A stretch of 64,000 bases of DNA from Microbispora sp. NBC_01189. GTDB taxonomy: Bacteria; Actinomycetota; Actinomycetes; Streptosporangiales; Streptosporangiaceae. Made by a program: the position numbers and the translations under genes. The notes under the pieces were generated by a model, which saw only the letters and a list, made by a program, of their open reading frames with translations, ran no database searches and was not told the DNA's origin. Positions 1 through 9,325 of the stretch are shown in pieces. The stretch is taken from assembly GCF_036010665.1 (NCBI RefSeq), contig NZ_CP108581.1, positions 6,443,501 to 6,507,500 on the forward strand, written 5' to 3'. Numbering within the stretch: position 1 is the first letter of the stretch; each line of letters starts with the position of its first letter.

Positions 1-118
1 CCTCGCCGTCCACGGCCTCCCTGAGGTCGCGTTCGAGCGCCGCGAGATCCACCCGGACGCCGCCGGGCCCGGGCGGGACCGTCACCGGGTCGGGCAGGAG
101 GCGGAGTGTCTCCGTCAT
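1..118 (-). CDS. Partial gene, N-terminus only; possible FAD-binding oxidase
   Basis: Only the first 39 codons are inside the window; the gene runs off the left edge. Its ATG overlaps the stop of the TPP-enzyme gene as ATGA (115-118), so the two are probably co-translated. The visible part is a proline-rich start followed by LERDLREAVDGE, which resembles the beginning of GlcD/D-lactate-dehydrogenase-type FAD-linked oxidases in actinomycetes. That is an inference from a short stretch; the FAD-binding motifs would lie outside the window. Confidence 0.45.
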   Translation of the reverse strand, partial: MTETLRLLPDPVTVPPGPGGVRVDLAALERDLREAVDGE

Positions 119-1881
119 GACAGGAGCTCGTTGATCTTGTCGCGGGCGACGGCGGCGAGCGTGCTCGCCTTGTGCGGCTGACCGCGCAGGAACGCCTCGG
201 CGAAGTGCTTGGCCTGGTCGTACTTGACCCTGCCGGGCATCGGCGGCTCGTCGGGGTCGACGTCGCAGTCGACCAGGGCGGGGCCGTCGTGGGCGAGCGC
301 CTCGCGGATCGCGCCGGGCAGGTCCTTCGGGTCCTTGATCTTCGCTCCGTACGCCCCGCAGGCGCGGGCCCAGGCGGCGAAGTCGGCCTCGGGCGGCTGG
401 TGGCGGACGGCGTACTCCGGGTAGCCCAGGATGATCTGCTCCCACAGGATCTGCCCGTAGGCGTTGTTGTTGTTGACGACGACCTTGATCGGCAGGCCGT
501 GCCGGACCGCGGTGAGGAAGTCGGCCATGAGCATGGCGAATCCGCCGTCGCCGACGAAGGCGACCACCTGCCGGCCCGGACAGGCGTGCTGGATCCCGAT
601 CGCGTACGGCAGGCCGGGGGCCATCGTGGCGAGGTTGCCCGACAGGTAGAACTCGCGGCCGCCGCGGATCGTCCAGTGCCGGGCGGCCCAGGTGGCGATC
701 GTGCCCGAGTCGCAGGTCAGGATCGCGTCGCCGGTCGCGGCCTCGTCCACGCAGCCCATGAGGTACTGCGGGGCGACGGGATCGCGGGAGGCGTCCTGCA
801 GCGCCTTCATGTCCGAGCGCCAGTCGTCCATCCTGCGCTGGTACTTCTCCAGGAACGACCGGTCCTTGGCCTCCTCCAGCATCGGCAGCAGCGCCTGGAG
901 GGCGAGTTTCGCGTCGGCGGCGACCGGCGCCTCGGTGGGCCGGCGGATGCCCAGCAGGGTGGGGTCGGCGTCGATCTGCACGACCCGGGCCTGCCCCTCC
1001 TGCGGCAGATACTTCCCGTACGGGAAGGAGGTGCCGACCATGAACAGCGTGTCGCACTCCTCCATGAGCTCCTCGCTGGGCGCGGTGCCGAGGAGGCCCA
1101 GCCCGCCGGTGGTCAGCGGATGGTCGTCGGGCACCGTGAACTTGCCCGGCAGCGTCTTCACGATCGGGCTCGCGAGCTTCTCCGCGACGGCCAGGATCTC
1201 GTCGCGGGCGTGCCGGGCGCCGACCCCGACCAGCATGGCGATCCTGTGGCCCTGGCGCAGCACGTCGGCGGCCCGGGCCAGTTCGTCCTCGGCGGGCCGC
1301 AGCGGCGCCACGGAGCAGTTGGGCATGCTGGCCGGCGGGGTGCCGGGGCCGACGTGCCGGTAGGGGTCCTCGGCGGCGGCGGCGACCTGGATGTCGTTGG
1401 GGAAGGTCAGGTGGGAGACCGTCCGTCTGGTCAGCGCGTTGCGTATCGCGAGGTCCACCACCCCGGGCATCTGCTGCGGGTTGGTGATCATCAGGTTGTA
1501 CGCGGCCAGGTCCTGGTAGAGCCGGTCGAGGTGCACTTCCTGCTGATAGTGGGTGCCGAGGACGGAGGTCTCCTGCATGCCGGTCAGCGCCAGCACCGGG
1601 ACGTGGTCGAGCTTGGCGTCGTACAGGCCGTTGAGCAGGTGGATCGCGCCGGGGCCGGAGGTGGCGGCGCACACGCCGAGGCGGCCGGTGGCCTTGGCGT
1701 AGCCGGTGGCCATGAAGGCGGCGGCCTCCTCGTGGTGGACCAGGATGAAGCGGATCTTCTCCCGCTGCCGCCGGAAGCCCTCCATCAGGCCGTTGATCCC
1801 GTCGCCGGGGAGCCCGAAGATCGTGTCGACCCCCCACTCCACCAGCCGTCTGGCCAGGCTCTCACCGACGATCTCAGTCAT
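115..1881 (-). CDS. Thiamine-pyrophosphate-requiring enzyme, pyruvate oxidase/dehydrogenase (quinone)-like
   Basis: A 588-residue cytoplasmic member of the TPP enzyme family (acetolactate synthase/PoxB type). The order is a pyrimidine-binding N-terminal domain with the activating glutamate in HHEEAAAF, a central FAD/NAD-like domain, and a C-terminal TPP domain with GDGGFAML...VVVNNNN, the GDG-x(n)-NN diphosphate/Mg motif. It probably decarboxylates pyruvate or another 2-oxo acid; the substrate cannot be read from sequence. The start is ATG 1881, preceded by GGAGAG, not the upstream in-frame codons. The stop overlaps the start of the partial gene at the window edge, suggesting an operon. The family is very likely; PoxB function is inferred. 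Confidence 0.85.
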   Translation of the reverse strand: MTEIVGESLARRLVEWGVDTIFGLPGDGINGLMEGFRRQREKIRFILVHHEEAAAFMATGYAKATGRLGVCAATSGPGAIHLLNGLYDAKLDHVPVLALTGMQETSVLGTHYQQEVHLDRLYQDLAAYNLMITNPQQMPGVVDLAIRNALTRRTVSHLTFPNDIQVAAAAEDPYRHVGPGTPPASMPNCSVAPLRPAEDELARAADVLRQGHRIAMLVGVGARHARDEILAVAEKLASPIVKTLPGKFTVPDDHPLTTGGLGLLGTAPSEELMEECDTLFMVGTSFPYGKYLPQEGQARVVQIDADPTLLGIRRPTEAPVAADAKLALQALLPMLEEAKDRSFLEKYQRRMDDWRSDMKALQDASRDPVAPQYLMGCVDEAATGDAILTCDSGTIATWAARHWTIRGGREFYLSGNLATMAPGLPYAIGIQHACPGRQVVAFVGDGGFAMLMADFLTAVRHGLPIKVVVNNNNAYGQILWEQIILGYPEYAVRHQPPEADFAAWARACGAYGAKIKDPKDLPGAIREALAHDGPALVDCDVDPDEPPMPGRVKYDQAKHFAEAFLRGQPHKASTLAAVARDKINELLS

Positions 1882-2117
1882 CTGTCTCTCCGTTCGGACA
1901 GAACGTGGACGGATCGGGCCGCTCGCGGTCGCCCTTCCCGATGCCGTTTCCGCCAAACGGCGCGGTCCTCGTGTCGCGGCCTTTTGCGGAGCTCAAAAGG
2001 TGTGCTTACCAGGCATTTTGCTTGATGCAACTTTTTCGGGTCCTACGGCCGGACGCCTGGTCAGGGGGGCGCCCGGCCGCGGATCACGCGGGAGTCACGC
2101 AACGATCATGCGGAGCC

Positions 2118-3665
<1,548 letters not shown>

Positions 3666-3804
3666 TCACAACGGTGAGCCGTCGTCTCACAGTTGTGCAT
3701 GGGGATCGGTGCGCTCAGTTTTGACTTCTGACACTCTCGCGTCAAGGCCCGATTTCCGGCCGCGGTGAAAATTTCACGCCCCCGCGGCCGGTGCGATCGG
3801 TCGG

Positions 3805-5223
3805 TCAGTAGACGTAGGGCCAGCCCGCGCTGTCCCAGCCGAGCTTGTTGATGCCGAGACGCGAGGAGCCGTCGTCGGCGTACCAGTGGTAGAAGAGGAC
3901 GTCCCCGTCGTTGTCGGCGAGGACGGACTGGTGCCCGGGGCCGTGGATGCTCCCGTGCCCGGCCAGCACCTGCGTGCCGCCTCCCGAGGTCATCGCCGTC
4001 CCGTTGCGGTCGGCGTACGGGCCGGTGACCGAGGTGGAACGGCCCACCATGATCCGGTACGTGCTCGACGCGCCCTTGCAGCACAGGTCGAAGGAGACGA
4101 ACTGGTAGTAGTAGCCGCCGTGCCGGTAGACGAACGGCGCCTCGGTCGCGCCGCCGTTACGGCCCGAGATGCTGAGGATGGTGCTGTTCAGCCGCTTTCC
4201 GGTCGCCGGGTCGAGCTGGACCATCTTGATCCCCGACCAGAACGAGCCGAAGTCGAGCCACCAGCGGCCCTGGTCGTCGACGACGAGGTTGGGGTCGATG
4301 GCGTTCCAGTTGTCGGAGGTGTTCGACTCGATGACCAGGCCCTGGTTGGTCCACGACCCCGACGCCCCGGTCGTGCTCGTCGCCAGGAAGATCCCCGAGT
4401 GGTTGGAGCCGAAGGTCGAGGCCGCGTAGTACATGTAGTACCTGCCGTTTAGGTAGGTGATGTCCGGCGCCCACAGCGTGTTGCTGCCGTTGGTGTAGGC
4501 ATACGTCCACGAGGCGCCGCCGGGGAAGGCCACGCCCGCGTTGCGCCAGGCGGTCCGGTCGGCCGAGATCTTGAGCGCGATGTTGTCGCCGGTGTACGCG
4601 AGCAGGTAGGAGCCGTCCGGCTTCTTGGTCACCTCGGGGTCGTGCGCGGCGACGTCACCGGTGATGTACCCCGGATCGGGGTAGGAGACGAGCTTGACGA
4701 GCTGCCACTGCTGGTTGGCGCCGTTGAGGTCGGTGTACTGGGAGACGCGGCCGCCGTCGGCGGTGGACCACTCCCAGACTTCGAGGGCCTTGCCACTGTT
4801 GCGGTTGACGAGCTTGACGTAGCCGCCGTCGGTGTCGACGACCCGGAACTGCTGGTTGGTGGCGTTCTTGTCGGTGTATTGGATGACGTCGGCCCCGTCG
4901 GCGGCCGAGCGGCCGGAGATGTCGACGACCTTCCCGCTGTGGCGCGACTTGAGGCGGTAGTAGCCGCCGCCGGAGTCGACGAACTGCCACTGCTGCCAGG
5001 CACCGTCGTTGCGGGACCACTGGTCCAGCGGCGCGCCGTCGTTGGTGGCCCAGTTGTACACGTCCAGGACCTTGCCGCTGTTGCGGTTGACCAGCACGTA
5101 CGACGCGTTCGTGTCGATCGTCGCCGCCCGGGCAGGGCCGGCCAGGACGAACCCGAGGCTCAGGGCCAGGAGCAGCGTGAGCGCCGACGCCAGAGCGCCG
5201 CGTACCGGAGAAAGGGCTTTCAT
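3805..5223 (-). CDS. Secreted GH43 endo-alpha-1,5-L-arabinanase-like enzyme with N-terminal ricin-type lectin
   Basis: A 472-residue secreted enzyme expected to cut the arabinan backbone, complementing the GH54 debranching enzyme beside it. Residues 1-33 are a signal peptide ending ARA. Residues about 34-175 are a RicinB-type beta-trefoil with repeated NRNSGKxLxV and QQW/QQF motifs. The five-bladed GH43 domain follows, with the three acidic residues of the family in AHDPEV (base), AIDPNLV (pKa modulator) and ATEAPFV (acid). ATG 5223 is preceded by GGAGG. The lectin is N-terminal here and C-terminal in the neighbour. Endo-arabinanase is the best match; exo-arabinanase or arabinofuranosidase activity cannot be excluded. 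Confidence 0.92.
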   Translation of the reverse strand: MKALSPVRGALASALTLLLALSLGFVLAGPARAATIDTNASYVLVNRNSGKVLDVYNWATNDGAPLDQWSRNDGAWQQWQFVDSGGGYYRLKSRHSGKVVDISGRSAADGADVIQYTDKNATNQQFRVVDTDGGYVKLVNRNSGKALEVWEWSTADGGRVSQYTDLNGANQQWQLVKLVSYPDPGYITGDVAAHDPEVTKKPDGSYLLAYTGDNIALKISADRTAWRNAGVAFPGGASWTYAYTNGSNTLWAPDITYLNGRYYMYYAASTFGSNHSGIFLATSTTGASGSWTNQGLVIESNTSDNWNAIDPNLVVDDQGRWWLDFGSFWSGIKMVQLDPATGKRLNSTILSISGRNGGATEAPFVYRHGGYYYQFVSFDLCCKGASSTYRIMVGRSTSVTGPYADRNGTAMTSGGGTQVLAGHGSIHGPGHQSVLADNDGDVLFYHWYADDGSSRLGINKLGWDSAGWPYVY

Positions 5224-5239
5224 GAGGGATGCCTCCAAG

Positions 5240-5253
5240 TGTGAGCGTTGACA
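5240..5253. promoter_or_regulatory. Degenerate copy of the LacI-type operator
   Basis: TGTGAGCGTTGACA matches the perfect operator at 3651-3664 at 11 of 14 positions and keeps the AGCG centre. It sits just upstream of the GH43 gene's Shine-Dalgarno sequence. Co-regulation of the two arabinan genes by one repressor is inferred. Confidence 0.45.
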
Positions 5254-5307
5254 TCGCGGCGCGTGCGTGTATCGGAGTCCCGGCGCGGCGCTTGTAGGGT
5301 GCTGATC

Positions 5308-5778
5308 GTGACCGGCGAGACCGACCTGCGCGAACTGCTGACCACGATGCGCCCGCGGCGGAACCCCGGGCGTTACGTGTTCACCGTCGTCGACGGCGAC
5401 ATCCCGCCCGGGGTCCGTCCCGTCGTCACGGTGGCCGAGGACGAGGGGCTCACGCTGGTCGTGCCGCAGCGGGACGCCGACGCGGCGGGGCTGAAATACG
5501 AGTACGTCGCCGGGTGGATCACCCTGGGGGTCCACTCGGCGCTCGACGCGGTCGGCCTGACCGCCGCCGTCGCGCGGGAGCTCGCCGCCGCCGGCCTGAG
5601 CTGCAATGTCGTCGCCGGTTTCCATCATGATCACCTGTTCGTGCCGTACCAGCACGCCGCCCGGGCGGTCGGCGTGCTGGAGGACCTGTCGCGACGGCCG
5701 GCCCGGGCCCGGCGGCGGGAAGGGGAGCCGCCGCCGGGCCCGGAGGTCGTGGGAGGCGCGGACCGGGTTTACCGGTAG
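5308..5778 (+). CDS. ACT domain-containing protein
   Basis: A 156-residue soluble protein related to small ACT-domain proteins. It opens with VTGETDLRELLTTMRP and contains the pattern GVHSALDAVGLTAAVARELAAAGLSCNVVAGFHHDHLFVP, which fits a beta-alpha-beta-beta-alpha-beta ACT fold with ligand-type residues near its end. GTG 5308 is chosen because AGGG ends 8 nt before it; GTG 5299 is possible, and a TTG at 5248 would run through the neighbour's operator. Its 3' end overlaps the pectate lyase gene by 10 bp, tail to tail. The C-terminal 25 residues are Arg/Pro-rich and probably unstructured. The ligand and partner are unknown. Confidence 0.75.
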   Translation: MTGETDLRELLTTMRPRRNPGRYVFTVVDGDIPPGVRPVVTVAEDEGLTLVVPQRDADAAGLKYEYVAGWITLGVHSALDAVGLTAAVARELAAAGLSCNVVAGFHHDHLFVPYQHAARAVGVLEDLSRRPARARRREGEPPPGPEVVGGADRVYR

Positions 5779-6599
5779 ACGATGTCCGACGACGCGTAGA
5801 GGCAGTTGACGCCGTCGGCGCCGCTGCCGATCCTCGTCGGCTCCCCGCTGGTCACGCCCTTGTACTTGTCGCAGACGACGACCTTCCTGCTCCCGTCGTT
5901 CACGATCGTGATCTGCGAGAGGCGCGCCGTGTCGCCGTAGTTGGTGTTGATGCCGGCGAGGACCTTGCCCGGCGTCGTCGCGGTGACGTTCTGGATGACG
6001 ACGTTGCGCTTGTACTGCTTGGAGCAGTTGCCGCAGGAGCGGTAGAGCTTGCCGAAGTCCTGCACCTGGAAGTTCTTGATGACCATGGTGCCCGGGCCGT
6101 TGTGCTGGAAGACCTTGTCACTCGCGGCCCGCGCGCCGCCGCCGTCGACGGTCATCGTCTGCGACGACGAGGTGCCCTTGAAGGTCGCCGCGTCCTCGCC
6201 GACGTCCTCCCACCACACGTTCTGCAGGGTGCAGGTGCCCATGCAGTGGACGCCGTCGGCGGCGGGCGAGCCGAGGATGACGTTCTTCAGGACGGCGCCG
6301 TCGGCCAGCTTGAAGATCGGTGACTGGCCCTCCTCCTGGCCGCCGGAGCCGAGGGCGCCGGTGCCGTAGTAGCGCTTGAGCTTCCCGTCGTACGTCCCCG
6401 AGACGCTGATCGTGGCGCCGACGGCCTGCTGGCCGCTGGGGGAGGGCCAGGCGGCCAGCCGCGCGGCGGCCAGTGCGGAGGCAGGGGCGGCGGCCGGGGC
6501 CGCCGACGCGGAGGCGCCGCCGGCCGGAGCGGCCGCGAGGGCCAACCCCGCCGCCGAGGCGGCGGCGAGCGCCGTACGGAGTCTTGCGAACGTGGTCAT
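5769..6599 (-). CDS. Secreted pectate lyase, PL3 family
   Basis: A 276-residue protein with an Ala-rich signal peptide (about 1-33) followed by a single parallel beta-helix domain of the PL3 family. It is expected to cleave polygalacturonate by Ca-dependent beta-elimination. Family hallmarks visible are ADGVHCMGTCTLQNVWWEDV with GEDAATFKG, then GARAASDKVFQHNGPG and KNFQVQDFGKLYRSCGNC with paired cysteines. ATG 6599 has GGAG close upstream. With the two arabinan enzymes it makes a small pectin-side-chain degradation locus, although it may have its own promoter since the ACT gene intervenes on the other strand. Confidence 0.92.
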   Translation of the reverse strand: MTTFARLRTALAAASAAGLALAAAPAGGASASAAPAAAPASALAAARLAAWPSPSGQQAVGATISVSGTYDGKLKRYYGTGALGSGGQEEGQSPIFKLADGAVLKNVILGSPAADGVHCMGTCTLQNVWWEDVGEDAATFKGTSSSQTMTVDGGGARAASDKVFQHNGPGTMVIKNFQVQDFGKLYRSCGNCSKQYKRNVVIQNVTATTPGKVLAGINTNYGDTARLSQITIVNDGSRKVVVCDKYKGVTSGEPTRIGSGADGVNCLYASSDIVYR

Positions 6600-6617
6600 T
6601 CACACTCCAGGGAGGGA

Positions 6618-6638
6618 CACGGCGGTGAGACCGCCGTG
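6618..6638. other. Stem-loop in the leader of the pectate lyase gene
   Basis: CACGGCGGT and ACCGCCGTG form a perfect 9-bp inverted repeat with a 3-nt GAG loop, 19 bp upstream of the pectate lyase ATG. It could be an operator or an RNA hairpin acting near the ribosome-binding site. No protein partner can be named. Confidence 0.4.
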
Positions 6639-7124
6639 CGTGGTGGCGCCGGCCGAGGGTGCCCGGCCGGCCTGTTCGAATGTGTGAACCCGACGCGGAC
6701 AGCGGAACAGGTTCGCGCACACCGGATCCGTGGAGCCGGTGATCTGCACGGCCCGCCGCGTCGCCGGACGGGGCACGCGTACCACGTCCGGCGACCCCTG
6801 CCGCCACCACCGACCAGGCAGGGGAGCCGTCTCGGGACAGTGTGAAAACGACCATGAAAGGTGTCAAGGCACGGGAGACCCTCGCTCGGCCCGGCCGCTC
6901 GTGACCCGGCGACGGCCGGGGCGACGGGCCCGGAAGTCGCACTGGTCCGGCCTGTGCCGGACCACCGGTGCGCGGCGGAGGATCCACCCCGCACCACAGG
7001 CCGATCCTCTGGAAGTTTCACGCGTCTTCCCCCGGGCCGCCGTCTCAGGGTGAGAGGCGCGTGCCCTCTCCCGGTCTCCGGGAAGGATAGGTTGGCTCCC
7101 GATCATCTGGCGCGAGTCGCTCCT
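6639..7124. other. Long intergenic region between divergent genes
   Basis: About 490 bp between the pectate lyase and the Ser/Thr kinase. I see no convincing gene; the frames that are open here lack a ribosome-binding site and recognisable protein. It should hold the two divergent promoters. An A-rich patch near 6840-6865 is the only departure from high GC. Confidence 0.5.
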
Positions 7125-7138
7125 GGGAGGTGCGGGAC

Positions 7139-8671
7139 GTGGTGCCGTCCGTGCTCGGCGGTCGTTACGAGCTGGAGGGGCTGATCGGCCGCGGCGGGAT
7201 GGGCGAGGTCTGGCGCGGCCGGGACCTGCGGGCCCACCGCCCGGTCGCGGTCAAGATCCTCGCGCCGCAGGTCGCCGACCTCGCCTCGCGGGAGCGCTTC
7301 GCCCGCGAGGCCCGCGCCGCCGCGCGGATCGTCCACCCCAATGTGGTGACCGTGCTGGACGTCGGCGAGGAGGACGCCCGGCCGTATCTCGTGATGGAAC
7401 TGCTCACCGGCCGCAGCCTGGCCGAGGAGCTGGCCGACCGGGGCCGCTACTCCGTGGCGGAGGCGTGCGACCTGACGAGCCAGGCCGCCGCCGGCCTGGA
7501 CGCCGCGCATCGCGCGGGGGTCGTGCACCGGGACGTCAAGCCCGCCAATCTGCACCGGACGGCGAGCGGCGCGCTCAAGGTGGTCGACTTCGGCGTCGCG
7601 CAGGTCGCGACGGAGGCGGCCCGGCTCACCGCGGTGGGCGCCGTCGTCGGCACCGCCGCCTACCTCGCCCCCGAACAGATCGAGGGCCGGAGCGCCGGGG
7701 CGGCCTGCGACCTCTACGCCCTGGGGTGCGTCTGCTACGAGTTGCTGTGCGGGCAGCCGCCGTTCACCGGGTCGGCTCCGCAACTGATATACCGGCACAT
7801 TCACGAGGCTCCGGTGCCGCCGAGCCGGCATCGGCCGGACATTCCCGCCGAGCTGCAGCGGCTCGTCATGGCGCTGCTGGACAAGGACCCCGCCGTCCGC
7901 CCCGCCGCGGAGGTCACGCGCCGGGTCCTCGCCGCAGTCGCTCCCACCACCGGTCAGGGAGCACCGCACCCGGCCGCGGGGCTCCCCGCCGCCGGAGGCG
8001 GCGCCCGCGCGGGGGACACCGCGCTGCTGGACGTGCCCTCCTTCGGCGGGCCGCCGTACGGGGGGTCGTCATCCGGCGGGCCGTCGGCGGCGGGCGGGAC
8101 GCCCGAGCGGCGGACGCTCATCCGGCTCGGCGCGGCGGTGGGGGGATTGGCCGTGATCGTCATCGGAGTGGCAGCGCTGTCCAATCCCGGAGGGCAGAGC
8201 GGGTCCACGGCCGCCGCCCCCACGGCGTCCCCGGTGACGGCCACCCGCGCCGAGACCTCGCCCGCTCTCACGAGGACCGCCTCGCCGCGCCCGACGCCCC
8301 GGCCCGCGACGCCAACGGCGTCCAGCAGCCCGACGGCCGCGCCCACCCCGGCCGTGCGCCGTGTCTACGGGGGATATCAGGAGTGGCTGGCCGCGTTCGA
8401 CCACGCCGTACAGGAGCAGGAGAGCCAGGGCGGCATCGAGCAGGGGCTGGCGCGCCGGGCGCACGACACGATCAGGAAGGCGGCCAGGGACCTCCTCCAC
8501 GACCGCGGCCGGGGCAGAGGCAGAGGCGACAAGGGCGCGAGGCGCGTCTACGACCTGGTCCGCGAGCTGTGGAAGGCGCATGGCGACGGCCGCCTCGCCG
8601 ACGGCCCGCTGACGAGCTTCCTGAACACCACCGGCGTCGGCACCGGCGGCGGCGCGGACCGCCCACGCTGA
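7139..8671 (+). CDS. Transmembrane Ser/Thr protein kinase, PknB-like
   Basis: A 510-residue eukaryotic-type kinase. The cytoplasmic catalytic domain (about 8-265) has the glycine loop IGRGGMGEVW, VAVKIL lysine, HRDVKPAN (about 128-136), DFGVA and APEQ motifs. A Pro/Gly-rich juxtamembrane stretch precedes one membrane helix at about 329-347 (GGLAVIVIGVAALS). A Thr/Pro-rich linker and a small extracellular domain of about 100 residues follow; no PASTA repeats are present. GGGAGG at 7125-7130 gives an 8-nt spacer to GTG 7139; GTG 7142 is also possible, while GTG 7130 overlaps the ribosome-binding site. The gene stands alone. The sensed signal and substrates are unknown. Confidence 0.92.
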   Translation: MVPSVLGGRYELEGLIGRGGMGEVWRGRDLRAHRPVAVKILAPQVADLASRERFAREARAAARIVHPNVVTVLDVGEEDARPYLVMELLTGRSLAEELADRGRYSVAEACDLTSQAAAGLDAAHRAGVVHRDVKPANLHRTASGALKVVDFGVAQVATEAARLTAVGAVVGTAAYLAPEQIEGRSAGAACDLYALGCVCYELLCGQPPFTGSAPQLIYRHIHEAPVPPSRHRPDIPAELQRLVMALLDKDPAVRPAAEVTRRVLAAVAPTTGQGAPHPAAGLPAAGGGARAGDTALLDVPSFGGPPYGGSSSGGPSAAGGTPERRTLIRLGAAVGGLAVIVIGVAALSNPGGQSGSTAAAPTASPVTATRAETSPALTRTASPRPTPRPATPTASSSPTAAPTPAVRRVYGGYQEWLAAFDHAVQEQESQGGIEQGLARRAHDTIRKAARDLLHDRGRGRGRGDKGARRVYDLVRELWKAHGDGRLADGPLTSFLNTTGVGTGGGADRPR

Positions 8672-8675
8672 GGCA

Positions 8676-9227
8676 TCAGCGGGGAGGACGGCGGCCGGCG
8701 TCTCCGGCGGCGCCGGTGTCCCTGGCCGATCCGGTGTCGCGGGTCCAGGAGCCGAGCACCAGCAGGGTCTTGGTGCCGGTCACCTCACCGGCGCGGCGCA
8801 GCCGGTCGATCACCTGCTGCAGGTGGCTGAGATCGCGGACGCGGACGTGGATGAGCGCGTCCGGGTCGCCGGCGATCGTGAACACCTCCTGCACCTCGGG
8901 CACGTCCGTGGCGGTTCGGATGATCTTCGCGACCGGGGTCGTGCCGGGATACCGAAGTTCGGTGAACGCCTCGATGCCCCAGCCGAGCTTGGCGTAGTCG
9001 ACCCGCACGGTGAAGCCGGTGATGACGCCGATCTCGCGCAGCCGGTCGACGCGCCGCTTCACCGCGGCCACCGAAAGGCCGATCTCGGCCGCCATCTCCG
9101 AGAAGGTCCTCCGCCCGTCCTCGCGCAGCAGGCGTAGCACCTGGTGGTCGATCTCGTCTATCTCCGCGATGGGGCCACCTCCGTAACCGACGCAAAGAAC
9201 AGTACTCATATGAGAGCGATTCTTCAT
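8676..9227 (-). CDS. Lrp/AsnC family transcriptional regulator
   Basis: A 183-residue regulator. It has an N-terminal winged HTH (RTFSEMAAEIGLSVAAVKRRVDRL), then a RAM/ligand-binding ACT-like domain (GDPDALIHVRVRDLSHLQQVIDRLR), and a tail of about 25 residues rich in Gly, Asp and Arg. Feast/famine regulators bind amino acids and often control a divergent catabolic gene, here the 2-oxoacid:ferredoxin oxidoreductase. The start is uncertain: ATG 9227 and ATG 9209 both lack a Shine-Dalgarno sequence, so the mRNA may be leaderless. The start lies inside an inverted repeat that may be its own operator. Confidence 0.88.
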   Translation of the reverse strand: MKNRSHMSTVLCVGYGGGPIAEIDEIDHQVLRLLREDGRRTFSEMAAEIGLSVAAVKRRVDRLREIGVITGFTVRVDYAKLGWGIEAFTELRYPGTTPVAKIIRTATDVPEVQEVFTIAGDPDALIHVRVRDLSHLQQVIDRLRRAGEVTGTKTLLVLGSWTRDTGSARDTGAAGDAGRRPPR

Positions 9228-9238
9228 AGTTTTGCGTC
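9189..9238. promoter_or_regulatory. Inverted repeat in the Lrp/oxidoreductase divergent promoter
   Basis: GACGCAAA (9189-9196) and TTTGCGTC (9231-9238) are a perfect 8-bp inverted repeat. The half-sites are 42 bp apart start to start, close to four helical turns, which suits Lrp octamer wrapping. It overlaps the regulator's start codons, suggesting autoregulation. The role is inferred. Confidence 0.45.
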
Positions 9239-9325
9239 GTGGCCGCCGTCTGCCGCGCCGTGCTTGCGTACGAGGCGGGAGATTGCTGTGCTGTGGGTCA
9301 CCCCCCAGTAGCCCAGGAGGTTCGC

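Noticed and set aside
172-2025. Long plus-strand open frame over the TPP enzyme, and similar long shadow frames such as 1905-3581, 39037-41400 and 58937-61324
   Set aside because: They are antisense or off-frame readings of high-GC genes; composition is Arg/Gly/Pro-rich and no domains or ribosome-binding sites are present, apart from the OsmC gene at the start of the last one.
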